From positions 1-64,000 of the IMG/VR virus record IMGVR_UViG_3300046737_000169: a DNA stretch of 64,000 bases, one strand, 5' to 3'. This DNA is from a virus. A program made the position numbers and the translations under genes. Shown here in pieces: positions 1 to 8,775 of this stretch. Within the stretch, counting starts at the first letter, position 1. Every line of letters begins with the position of its first letter. The notes below the pieces were generated by a model. It was not told where the DNA came from, made no database searches, and saw only the letters and a program-made list of their open reading frames with translations.

Positions 1-164
1 TGGGAGACACGATTACGCACACCGAGGTATTCGGCACCAACGTGAAGGCGCCGGCCTACTGGCTCCCCATTAAAGGGACCGGCCTGCAGATCGTCAAGAC
101 CGGCGCTCCGGCGACCGGCGGCACCTCCATCGACTACGCGATCCACTACGTTTTCGAGGGATGA
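1..164 (+). CDS. C-terminal end of a phage virion protein (partial)
   Basis: The frame is open from base 3 and ends at a TGA that overlaps the ATG of the next gene (ATGA, 161-164). The visible 53 residues end in YAIHYVFEG. Turn-forming and beta-type residues dominate, and the coupling to a structural gene suggests a head or tail component. The upstream part lies outside the window, so no family can be named. Confidence 0.6.
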   Translation, partial: GDTITHTEVFGTNVKAPAYWLPIKGTGLQIVKTGAPATGGTSIDYAIHYVFEG

Positions 165-2065
165 GCCTCTCCGAACTCAAGCAGCGCGCGGTACAGGATC
201 TGAGGGGCTCGTGGACACGGGCCCGTACGGAGCCGAAGGGCTCGCGCGCTCAAAACACCTTCCAGACCAATCGGGCCTCGCGGGCCGAGAACGTGCGCTA
301 CGACGGGGGCCGGGTGATCGGCCGCGACGGGTTCATCCCTGACGACATGGCCACCGGCAAGATGACCATGATGTATCAGTGGCTGGCCTATGGGAGCGTG
401 CCCACCAACTTCCTGGTCACCTTCGAGAATGGCGCGATCCGGGTGCGTGACCTCTACTTCCGGGTCCAGAAGTTTACGGCCGAGGCGTTCCCGCTCGCCT
501 ATGGGGCCACGGTGGTCGAAGGCGCCAACCGGCTCTACATCGCGCTCTACAACAGCGACTTCACGAGCTCCTACGAAACGCGCATCCTCTATCCGACCGC
601 CACGACCGGTTTCATCGACAAAGCCTTCATGGGGCCGATGTCGGTGATGCCGGTCATCTCCGAGCCGTACGCGGGCCTGGTCACCGCGGGCGCGCACAAG
701 TGGGGCTACATCATCACCTCGCGCTCCGGTTCCCAGTTGCTGCCGTCGCCCTACCTGGGCGCGATCTTCTCGCCGGTCCTGTTCACCTCGGCGCCCTCGA
801 AGACGGCGCGCGTGGCGGTGACGGCGCTGTGGCCGGCCGATGCCCAGTTCATCTCGCCGATCATGACCACGATCGAAAATCAGGAGAAGTTTTTCATCGT
901 GCCAGGCACCGAGGCTTCGGTGACTCCGGGGTTCACCTCCACCGTGGAGATGGATGTATCGATCGACGACCAGACGCTCGAGGCAAGCGCTACCGAGGTC
1001 ACCGATCAGTTCCAGTACATGACGCAGATGGGCGGCGTGGGACCATTCAAGCCCTTCAACCTGGCGCAACTGGGCCGGCGCATCGCCTACTTTGTCGGCA
1101 ACAAGGTCTATATCTCGGACCAGGACGACTACGAGCGCGTGACCGAGGACCAGCACGTCCTCCAGGTTCCCGGCCAGAGATGGCTGGTGACCGCCTGCCA
1201 CATCCGCGGAGTGAATTACTTTTTCGGCCCCAAGTGGACGTATGCGGCGGTCGATAACGAAGACGTTCCGGTGCTCTGGGCCGCGCCGTATTCGGTCTCG
1301 CAGACACTGGGCACCACCGCCGTTCACGGCGTGTGCGTGACCACCACCGGCGATATGGCCTGGGTGGCGAACGAGTACGGCCTGTGGGACATGCACGGCG
1401 CCTACGACGACGTGCCGGTCTCGGACATGAACGAGCCCGAGTGGCGGCGCATCAATTGGGGCGTGGCGCAGATCACGCTCTGGATCGTCGACGATCCGAT
1501 CGCCCAGCACGTCTGCGTCTACGCGCCGCTCGATAACGCCACGGTCAATTCGCACCGGCTCACCTGGTCCTACTCGCGCGGGCGCGGCCCCACCCAGGTC
1601 GACTTCTCGCTCGATACGCTGCCGGCTTCCTCGGCGGCAATGGTGCGCGAGACCGCCTCGCAGCGCTCTCGCCTGTGGCAGGGCCCCAACGCCGCCACGC
1701 CGATCCTGATTGAAACCGTGGATGCGCTCGACGACAACGGGGCTCCCATTGTGGCGCTCTGGGAATCGGGCGAAGTCTTCAAGCGGCGGCGCGAGGCGTC
1801 GTCGATCGACATGAAGATCGGCACCATAGAGGCCAAGGTCAAGGGCGCAGGGCTTCTTCGCACGCGGGTGTACGAAGCCGGCCGCGCTCTCTTTGAAGAT
1901 CTCGCCACGATCCCGCTTGCCGAGCTACCGCGCGACTCGATCGAAATGGGGTGCGATGTGATCAGCCACGATGCCACGATCGAATTTAAAACCAACGGGC
2001 TTTCCGAGCGCATGGACCTCAACGACTTCACCGTGTTTTATGTGCCGTGGCTGACAGGCCGGTAA
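161..2065 (+). CDS. Putative virion structural protein, 634 aa
   Basis: Start ATG overlaps the stop of the upstream gene. Near residues 40-60 it has an N-V-R-Y-D-G-G pattern followed by a conserved-looking R-D-G-F, as in phage head-tail or tail-hub proteins that begin with a beta-rich repeat domain. The body is beta-rich with evenly spaced aromatic and Gly turns (for example GLWDMHG, YFVGNKVYIS), compatible with a beta-propeller. There is no signal peptide or membrane segment. Its place directly before the tail-spike gene supports a tail or neck role. The family is not recognised with certainty; the structural role is inferred from context. Confidence 0.6.
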   Translation: MSLSELKQRAVQDLRGSWTRARTEPKGSRAQNTFQTNRASRAENVRYDGGRVIGRDGFIPDDMATGKMTMMYQWLAYGSVPTNFLVTFENGAIRVRDLYFRVQKFTAEAFPLAYGATVVEGANRLYIALYNSDFTSSYETRILYPTATTGFIDKAFMGPMSVMPVISEPYAGLVTAGAHKWGYIITSRSGSQLLPSPYLGAIFSPVLFTSAPSKTARVAVTALWPADAQFISPIMTTIENQEKFFIVPGTEASVTPGFTSTVEMDVSIDDQTLEASATEVTDQFQYMTQMGGVGPFKPFNLAQLGRRIAYFVGNKVYISDQDDYERVTEDQHVLQVPGQRWLVTACHIRGVNYFFGPKWTYAAVDNEDVPVLWAAPYSVSQTLGTTAVHGVCVTTTGDMAWVANEYGLWDMHGAYDDVPVSDMNEPEWRRINWGVAQITLWIVDDPIAQHVCVYAPLDNATVNSHRLTWSYSRGRGPTQVDFSLDTLPASSAAMVRETASQRSRLWQGPNAATPILIETVDALDDNGAPIVALWESGEVFKRRREASSIDMKIGTIEAKVKGAGLLRTRVYEAGRALFEDLATIPLAELPRDSIEMGCDVISHDATIEFKTNGLSERMDLNDFTVFYVPWLTGR

Positions 2066-2077
2066 GATAATCGAACA

Positions 2078-2311
2078 ATGGCAGCAGACAAGTTGACGGT
2101 CACGTCGATTCGTCCCGACGTGAACACGATCCGCACGCGCGGCACCTTCGAGCTCGTAGCCGAGGCGCTTGACCGGCTCGATGGCAATATGCAGCGAACC
2201 GCCGGCTTCGTGAACGCGATAGACACCGGGACCACCGTCATTGAGGCGCCGCCGGTCGAGCCGCCGCCCGAGGGGGCCATCATGATCCGCGTGGCGTACG
2301 AGAGCTTATAA
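2078..2311 (+). CDS. Small hypothetical virion-region protein, 77 aa
   Basis: Short acidic protein between the structural gene and the tail-spike gene; the stop abuts the ATG of the spike gene. It contains a predicted helix (FELVAEALDRLDGNMQR) and a Pro/Glu-rich linker (EAPPVEPPPEG). Translational coupling suggests it is made with the spike, perhaps as an adaptor or small structural protein. No family recognised. Confidence 0.6.
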   Translation: MAADKLTVTSIRPDVNTIRTRGTFELVAEALDRLDGNMQRTAGFVNAIDTGTTVIEAPPVEPPPEGAIMIRVAYESL

Positions 2312-5300
2312 ATGCCGGGTGATGTTTATTACGTAGATAGCGTCGAACGGACTCTCGAGGGCAAGCTCGGCGAGCGCTTCTCGGTCCTCGACGTGTCGAC
2401 CACGGCGGGCAAGGGCACGCTCGACGAAGCGCCGGTATTCCTGAAGGCGTACGACTCCAAGATCACCAAGGGCGGCGGCTCGATCCATGTGCCGGGCGCG
2501 GTGGGAGCCGGCTACCGCCTCGACCAACCGCTGAACCTCAACGGCACCGTGGCGATCGAGTTTGTGGGCGATGGCCGCGCGTCGAAGATTTTTCGCGGCG
2601 CGAACATGCCGGCGGGCAAGGGCGTGCTCGATTTCACCGGCGCCAAGCACCTCACCTTCCGCAAGCTCCTCTTCGACGGCAACGTCACCACCTCGACCAA
2701 GCTCGATTACTCCGCTTTCGGCAATGACCCGGCGCATCCGTCGCTCAGCACCAATTCGATGTTCTGGCTGCGCGGCGCCGAGGACATTACGTTCATCGAT
2801 TGCGACTTTGAACACACCGGCGGCTACTCCCATTACCTCGACGCGCGCAACGCCCTGGTGAAAGGCGTCCGGTTCATCAACTGCCGGTGGACGAACAACC
2901 GCCCGCACATGCTCGGCACGGCCGGCGACCTGGACTACGGGAGTCCCACCGGGGGCATCCTCTATCAGAACCAGGGCACCGGATCGAGCCGCGTAGAGGA
3001 TCTGACGGTGCGCGGCTGCAAGTTCGCGCGCTCGACCGGCCGCGGCGTCTTCGGCCACGGCTACAGCTTCGACACTCCCCATCAGCGCATCCATGTCGAC
3101 AACAATTCATTCGTGGACATGGGGCTCAATGGAATCGTCTTCGGCAACACGAGCGGCGGAAGCGCGATCGGCAACAGCTTCCGGCGGATCGGTTACATCA
3201 CGATGGACGACACCGGGGCGAGCGCGCCCAAGTGGCACCCAGGCAACCGGCCGAGCGGCATCCGGACATTTGGAGTCGTCAAGCTGCTCCCGATCTCATC
3301 GAACGACTTTGTCAGTGTCAACGGCGCGGCGATCGAAGGCGACGGCTACTGCTACGGCGTGATCTCCGGCAATACGATCCGCGTTCCGCACTCGGGCGAG
3401 CCAGAGTACGCCGAGGATACGATCGGCTCGGCCGGCCCAGGCGGCGCCGGGAACTGGATGCAGGGCGTCGTCACCTCGAACACGGCGAACCGCGAGGGCG
3501 GCCAGGCGGTCACGATCTCTGGGAACAGCTTCGACAACGTGGGCGGCTGGAATATCGGCCTCTACGCGGCGAGGAAGTGTCAGGCAATCGGCAACCTGCT
3601 CATCGTTCCGAGCGCGCCCAAGCAAGTGCCGATCATAATCGGCGGCCAGGGCGCCGGGGCGAATCAGATGGCCACCGAAAATCTGGTCACCGAGAACACC
3701 ATTCACTACGCGCCCGCGACAAGTTCGCCGGCCGTGTTTGAAGATCCGACCGACCGGGCCTTCGTTCCCACCGATAGAAACAACGTCATCAAGAACTACA
3801 TCGTGGGCGCGAACGCCTTCGAGTTCCGGCGCGATCCCAACTCGGTCTCGAGCGCGGCGCTGTTCTTCACGACCTCGAGTGTCGCGACCTCGCAAAGCCG
3901 GCATGGGTTGCAGCGCGAGGGCATAGGCAAGGACTCCGCACTCCGGTTCTACGCGCAGGATGGCGACCCATTCGGCTGGCTGCACATGCAGCTTCAGATG
4001 TACCGAGACGCGGGTGCGCGCGGCCCGCTCCTCAACGTGTCCGAGACCGGTCCAGGCCCCCCGGAGATGATCAACGAGGGCGGCGTGATCACCACCGGGC
4101 CGTACACTACGGCCGTATTCGGCAACGCCATGATCACCGGCAAGCTGATGGGCACCGGGTTCCTGGCCTTGAGTGAGAGCTCGTACTGGGATGTCGAAGC
4201 GAACATGCTCCTGGACGACTGGGCCCTGCTGCGCTGGGACAACATAAACAACAAGTGGCAACAGTCGATCTCGACGGCTGACGGCGCGCGGGTCTGGAGC
4301 GACTTCGGCGCAGGCGGCACCGCGGGCATCCCCGGCGGCTTGAACACGCACGTTCAGTTCAACGACAACGGCGCTTTCGGCGGCGTGCAAGAGTTCACTT
4401 ACGACAAGGGCTCAAAACAGTTGACCCTTCACAGCTATGCCTACAACGGCATCACCATGCCGAATGGCGGGTTCCTGGGCGAAAACGTAAACGTCAAAAA
4501 ATATGCCGCGTTCTCCTTTGTGAACGAGGTATTGACTCCGGCGGGCGCCGACACCTTTAACGAAAAGCTGATGCTCTTCGCCGAGGGACCGGGCGGCACA
4601 CTCCGGCTCGTGCGCGGCCTGGGAGACGACAGTTACGTCGACTGGGATCTCCAATGCCGTGGCATTTGGGTTAGCGGCATGAGTCCAAACAAGGACGACA
4701 TTCTAGCCGAGGACGGCAGCGTCAGGGCGCGTTACCTCACCACCAGGGAATCGCTGATCTTCAAGCAACAGCCAGCTTCCCCACTGCCAGAGCTCTCCGC
4801 TTCGGGCGAGACACGTCTCGCCGCCAACGTGGATGGCCAGATGTACATCTCGACCGATGGGCAAAACTGGGGACCGTTCGGCCTGGGCACACCGGCAGGC
4901 GGGCACCGCCAGATCCAGTACAACAACAATGGCGCGTTCGGGGCAGATGCCTCCCTGATGTACCTGCCGGGGCAGATCTTGGACGTGGGCGGCGGGGTTA
5001 GGATGGACAACCTCTGGTTCTACCAATATCCAGGGACCGAGGCCCCGATAGTATCGGCGCGGGGACAGGTGAAGATCTACGCCAATACTGATGGGCTGAT
5101 GTACATCTCGACGGACGGCCAACCCTACGGGCCTTTCAGCCTCACTCCGGCCGGCTCGGACGGCGAGGTCCAGTTCAACAACAAGGGAGCTTTCGGCGCT
5201 TCCGAGTTCTTCTACTGGGACAATCGCCCCGACCACCTTACTCTGTCGATAACTTGCGTGGCGGGACATCCGGCGATCTCGGTGTCAGGCGGCTGGGTGC

Positions 5301-7495
5301 AATCCGAGGGAGGCTTCCTGACGTTCAACACAGAACCTACGGCCATTCAGGCGCCCGAGGGCGGGGTACGCGCGGCGATTGTCAACGCCAGTAAGTATAT
5401 TTCGGTGACGCAGACACCGAACCTTGTGCCATTGGAGAATGACAGCTTGATCGGGAAGGCTGCTCTGTGGTTCAACTCCGCTAACAACTATGCCTACATG
5501 AGCACCTGGGTGGGTCAAGGTTGGGCTTACTGCGGCATGGTGGTGGGCGAACTGGTGGCCGCCCAGCATGTGACCACTTACAACGGACTCGTGTTCATTC
5601 AGCAAGACCCCGCGCCCCCGGTCTCCGGCGCTAACTCAGTGCGGATTTACGCCAACAAGAACGGCCTGATGTACATCTCGACGAACACCGCGCCCTACGG
5701 GCCTTGGGGCGGCAGCGGGCTTCCTGCCGGGGCGAACGAACAGGTGCAGTACAACAAAGGCGGGGTGTTCGGGGCGGACCCAGGCTTCCGCTGGGCCACG
5801 GGAGCCCAGACCGTGTTCCTGACTAACACTGTCGGCAATTACAGCCTCCGCATGAGCCGTCCTTTGACGGACGGCGCGGTCAGGTCAGGTCATGAGTATG
5901 GGTTCGCCGTGATCAGTGACGGGACGTTCATCGTAGATGATCTGACCTTCGGCCAGAGAATGCTGACCTGGGTTCCGGATAATCAGCCGCCGAACGCTCA
6001 AGGTGGATACACCAATGCGTGGACACAGAACTTCGCGCTGCAGGGGACAATGCAGTGCTTCTACGTAAACGCCGTGGGCGGTTACCCAGGCAGCGGCGTT
6101 GCCCCCGTTGTCAACACGATCCAGGCGGCCTATGGCGGGGTGAGCGCCAGATGGCTGACGGCGACCGAGTCCTTGATCTTCTCCATGCGGGCGCAGCCGG
6201 CTAAGTCTGGGCCCAACGAGATTCGCCTCTACGCGGATTCCAATGGGCAGATGTACATCTCGACGAACCAAGCGGCGTGGGGACCGTTGAGCGGCATTGG
6301 GGGAGGCAGCACTCCCGGCGGCGCCCATCTGCAAGTGCAGTACAATCTCGCCGGGGCTTTCGGCGCGTCCGCCGACTTAGTCTTCGATCCCGGCGCTTCA
6401 AAGACTCTGAACATAGGCGGCGGCTCTTCTGACACGGCCAGCCGGCTCATGACCAACTCGACCGGCATGGCCAGAAACCCCTCCACCGGCCAATTTATAC
6501 CCCCGAATAATGCGGCCGGCGACATTCACTGGAGGCTGCATCGCCCGTGGATTCGCTTCTGGGACATTGGCATAGCTTCTAGCGGTCAGTTCGTCATCCG
6601 CGATGGCTCATACAACGACATGGTGGACCTTTCCATTACGTTCACCTCCGAGGCCACCGGGGCTTCGGTAGTCGTATTTACACCGGGGTATTTCCAGTCC
6701 AATGCGGGCTTCCTGACCACCGGCACGGCCTACAGTAGTGTCGATGCCCGCAACGGCGGCGCTCTCGTCCAAACTCTTTCCTTTGCCCGAATGGCGACGG
6801 AGCCGTCGCGATCGAATGCTGCCGGAACTGCGGGCGCGGCGCCGTACGGAGACGTGAAGCTCTATGCCAACACGAACGGCCAGATGTATATCTCGACCAA
6901 CGGGGCTGCGTATGGGCCGTTTGGCGGCGGTGGCGGTGGCGGCACGCCCGGTGGGGCCGCCACGCAGGTGCAGTTCAATAAGGCGGGCACGTTTGGCGGG
7001 GATGGCGATTTCACCTTCAGCCCAGAGACTTCGGCGGGGGCAAACAACGCAAATTTGAACCTCTGGGGTTATATGCGGTTTGATATGCCCAACGGACGTT
7101 CCTGGCAGATGCATTCGGCCGGGGCCTCCGGACAGAACGCCAAATTCTACATCAGGGACGAGACGTGGGGTCACGACGTATTAGTGTTAGTGCCTAGCTC
7201 TTCACAGTTCAGTGCCGCGGCGGTCTTCGTCTACACGCCTGGATATTTTGAAAGTGCGGCTGGGTTCAATGCGGCCGGGACCGGCTACGATGCCTTCCGC
7301 AGTGCCAGCGGCGGGGTGGTTGTCCAATCCCTGCGGGCCAGACTCTACACTCATATCGGCTCGTGGTATGGCGTACCGACTGCGGCTGGCGGTGACACAT
7401 TATTCCCTTCAAATGGGTGTATGTACCATGATGACCAGACCGGCACCATCAAGGTTCGAGTGAATGGTGCGTGGCGAACCATGAGTACTTTCTAA
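2312..7495 (+). CDS. Tail spike/fibre with beta-helix N-terminal half and repeated modules, 1,727 aa
   Basis: Residues about 45-520 look like a right-handed parallel beta-helix: a pectate-lyase-type start (GGGSIHVPG, then LNLNGT...EFVGDG) and repeated short N/G/V rungs. Such folds bind or cleave surface glycans in phage tail spikes. Residues about 670-1,570 are a modular array in which two motifs alternate: Q-[VI]-Q-[YF]-N-x-x-G-[AVT]-F-G (six copies) and [GN]-[QL]-M-Y-I-S-T-[DN] followed by GP (five copies), each pair framing 170-200 variable residues. The C-terminus ends with a related variant (MYHDDQTG, VRVNGAWRT). The protein very probably trimerises at the host surface. The N-terminal virion-attachment part is short. 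Enzymatic activity cannot be read from the sequence. Confidence 0.8.
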   Translation: MPGDVYYVDSVERTLEGKLGERFSVLDVSTTAGKGTLDEAPVFLKAYDSKITKGGGSIHVPGAVGAGYRLDQPLNLNGTVAIEFVGDGRASKIFRGANMPAGKGVLDFTGAKHLTFRKLLFDGNVTTSTKLDYSAFGNDPAHPSLSTNSMFWLRGAEDITFIDCDFEHTGGYSHYLDARNALVKGVRFINCRWTNNRPHMLGTAGDLDYGSPTGGILYQNQGTGSSRVEDLTVRGCKFARSTGRGVFGHGYSFDTPHQRIHVDNNSFVDMGLNGIVFGNTSGGSAIGNSFRRIGYITMDDTGASAPKWHPGNRPSGIRTFGVVKLLPISSNDFVSVNGAAIEGDGYCYGVISGNTIRVPHSGEPEYAEDTIGSAGPGGAGNWMQGVVTSNTANREGGQAVTISGNSFDNVGGWNIGLYAARKCQAIGNLLIVPSAPKQVPIIIGGQGAGANQMATENLVTENTIHYAPATSSPAVFEDPTDRAFVPTDRNNVIKNYIVGANAFEFRRDPNSVSSAALFFTTSSVATSQSRHGLQREGIGKDSALRFYAQDGDPFGWLHMQLQMYRDAGARGPLLNVSETGPGPPEMINEGGVITTGPYTTAVFGNAMITGKLMGTGFLALSESSYWDVEANMLLDDWALLRWDNINNKWQQSISTADGARVWSDFGAGGTAGIPGGLNTHVQFNDNGAFGGVQEFTYDKGSKQLTLHSYAYNGITMPNGGFLGENVNVKKYAAFSFVNEVLTPAGADTFNEKLMLFAEGPGGTLRLVRGLGDDSYVDWDLQCRGIWVSGMSPNKDDILAEDGSVRARYLTTRESLIFKQQPASPLPELSASGETRLAANVDGQMYISTDGQNWGPFGLGTPAGGHRQIQYNNNGAFGADASLMYLPGQILDVGGGVRMDNLWFYQYPGTEAPIVSARGQVKIYANTDGLMYISTDGQPYGPFSLTPAGSDGEVQFNNKGAFGASEFFYWDNRPDHLTLSITCVAGHPAISVSGGWVQSEGGFLTFNTEPTAIQAPEGGVRAAIVNASKYISVTQTPNLVPLENDSLIGKAALWFNSANNYAYMSTWVGQGWAYCGMVVGELVAAQHVTTYNGLVFIQQDPAPPVSGANSVRIYANKNGLMYISTNTAPYGPWGGSGLPAGANEQVQYNKGGVFGADPGFRWATGAQTVFLTNTVGNYSLRMSRPLTDGAVRSGHEYGFAVISDGTFIVDDLTFGQRMLTWVPDNQPPNAQGGYTNAWTQNFALQGTMQCFYVNAVGGYPGSGVAPVVNTIQAAYGGVSARWLTATESLIFSMRAQPAKSGPNEIRLYADSNGQMYISTNQAAWGPLSGIGGGSTPGGAHLQVQYNLAGAFGASADLVFDPGASKTLNIGGGSSDTASRLMTNSTGMARNPSTGQFIPPNNAAGDIHWRLHRPWIRFWDIGIASSGQFVIRDGSYNDMVDLSITFTSEATGASVVVFTPGYFQSNAGFLTTGTAYSSVDARNGGALVQTLSFARMATEPSRSNAAGTAGAAPYGDVKLYANTNGQMYISTNGAAYGPFGGGGGGGTPGGAATQVQFNKAGTFGGDGDFTFSPETSAGANNANLNLWGYMRFDMPNGRSWQMHSAGASGQNAKFYIRDETWGHDVLVLVPSSSQFSAAAVFVYTPGYFESAAGFNAAGTGYDAFRSASGGVVVQSLRARLYTHIGSWYGVPTAAGGDTLFPSNGCMYHDDQTGTIKVRVNGAWRTMSTF

Positions 7496-7503
7496 GGAGA
7501 TTT

Positions 7504-7929
7504 ATGCACAACATTGTGATTCCCATGAGAGCGCGGCTCTACTTACTCGCGCTGATCGGCCAGGACTCTGGCGGCTTAGAAGATGAGAAGCGGATGACCT
7601 CGACCGACTTACTCTACAAGCTCGAACTGTCCCCCGGAGAAGCGTCTTTGTATGAGACGCCGGTTCCGCAGGGCGGCGCCTATCTGCACCTCGACCGGAT
7701 CGCGCAGGCCGCGCCCCTCTCGGTGGACCTCAGCGGTCCGGAACTGCGGAGAGCGCAGTCCCTGCTCATGGATTGGAAGGGCTACCGTCCCGGCGACGAC
7801 CGCTTCATTCGCCCACTCCTCAAGGACATTCGCACGGCGCTTGAGAGTGAGGAGCCAGGTGGACAGGCCGATGCCCTCCTGCGGGTCACCAACGGCGCAC
7901 CAGTTCCGCGGCAGAAGGCCGCGAGATAG
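7504..7929 (+). CDS. Hypothetical protein downstream of tail spike, 141 aa
   Basis: The start was chosen at 7504 because AAGGAG sits just upstream (7494-7499); an earlier in-frame ATG lies inside the spike gene without a good ribosome-binding site. The product is a soluble, mostly helical protein with an N-terminal segment (RARLYLLALIGQDSGG) and a charged C-terminus. It lies between the spike and other small virion-region genes, so a fibre-assembly or minor structural role is possible. No family recognised. Confidence 0.6.
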   Translation: MHNIVIPMRARLYLLALIGQDSGGLEDEKRMTSTDLLYKLELSPGEASLYETPVPQGGAYLHLDRIAQAAPLSVDLSGPELRRAQSLLMDWKGYRPGDDRFIRPLLKDIRTALESEEPGGQADALLRVTNGAPVPRQKAAR

Positions 7930-7941
7930 AAAGAAGGAACC

Positions 7942-8442
7942 ATGCCAACACCTATGCCGCCAACACCGGCTCCCGTGCCGCCCGCTCCCGTGCCGAAGAC
8001 AATTGATCTGTCGAAGGTCTTCGTTCGCGCCATGCCGGGTTACTTGTACAGCCCGTTCACGAAGAAGCTCTACTACACGAACAACCGGCAGGAAGTCGGA
8101 GCCTCCACGTACGAACGCCCGTGGAGCGTGAGTCCAGGCTACGGATTCGAGACTCCCATTTACCCATTGAACCCGGTGGACTTTCCCACGGCAGAGACGG
8201 CCAACAAGGTGCTTGAGCAGGCACGAGCGTGGTACCCCACGCTTCTCTTTGACGTGATGGCCCCGAAGCCAACCGGGGGCGTCGTCACGCAACTTCAATA
8301 CTGGTTGATCGTTTGGAACGGCGCCGATCTCTATGAGATCTTCTCGTGCGGCTGGTGGGCCTTCGACTGCGACAAGGACGGCGAGACCGCTGCGAAACAG
8401 CAGCGCACCGCCGAGCTTAAGAGCGCCGGATTCTCCGTCTAG
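7942..8442 (+). CDS. Proline-leading hypothetical protein, 166 aa
   Basis: Preceded by AAGAAGGAA at a good distance. The first 20 residues are Pro/Thr/Ala repeats (PTPMPPTPAPVPPAPVP), followed by a compact aromatic-rich domain (PGYLYSPFTKKLYYTNN, CGWWAFDCDKDG). There is no signal peptide. Position suggests a virion-associated or late protein; no family recognised. Confidence 0.6.
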   Translation: MPTPMPPTPAPVPPAPVPKTIDLSKVFVRAMPGYLYSPFTKKLYYTNNRQEVGASTYERPWSVSPGYGFETPIYPLNPVDFPTAETANKVLEQARAWYPTLLFDVMAPKPTGGVVTQLQYWLIVWNGADLYEIFSCGWWAFDCDKDGETAAKQQRTAELKSAGFSV

Positions 8443-8546
8443 GGGAGTAAACTTGGTGCAACTTGCTGGAGCCCGGTTGTCCAATTACTCCAGCGAGGCA
8501 GGGCGGCCGACCCGATGCGGCCGCTCTGTAAAAGAAAGGAGCCCGT
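8443..8546 (+). other. Intergenic segment with two hairpins before the membrane peptide gene
   Basis: Contains CTGGAG...CTCCAG and GGCCG...CGGCC inverted repeats followed by AAAGAAAGGAG, the ribosome-binding site of the next gene. There is no U-tract, so these are more likely processing or mRNA-stability structures than a terminator. Confidence 0.4.
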
Positions 8547-8735
8547 ATGCCAATCATTCAGGTCATGGTGGTCATCATCGTAGTCGGCGTGCTGCTGTAC
8601 TTCGCCAATCTGTATATCCCGATGGCAACGCCGATTAAGCAAATCCTCAACATCGTTGTCATTCTCTTCTTGGTCCTGTGGCTGCTCTCGGTTTTTGGCC
8701 TGCTCCCTGGCGGCACGGTCCCCCGGCTCAAATGA
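8547..8735 (+). CDS. Thivi_2564-like small membrane protein, 62 aa
   Basis: Two hydrophobic segments (residues 3-24 and 33-52) separated by YIPMATPIKQILN, a pattern typical of the small Thivi_2564 family of phage and bacterial membrane proteins (MPI-x5-V-I-I-V-V-G-V start, F-A-N-x-Y-I-P-M centre, W-L-L-x-V-F-G-L-L end). A strong AGAAAGGAG site precedes it. A holin-like or superinfection-related membrane role is possible but unproven; the family itself has no established function that I know of. Confidence 0.75.
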   Translation: MPIIQVMVVIIVVGVLLYFANLYIPMATPIKQILNIVVILFLVLWLLSVFGLLPGGTVPRLK

Positions 8736-8775
8736 CAAATCGTGGTGGTAATGTTTAACGAAAGGATCTAAAGCC

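Noticed and set aside
146-1555. 469-residue open frame on the minus strand
   Set aside because: Shadow of the first complete virion gene; composition rich in Arg, His and Gly with no motif.
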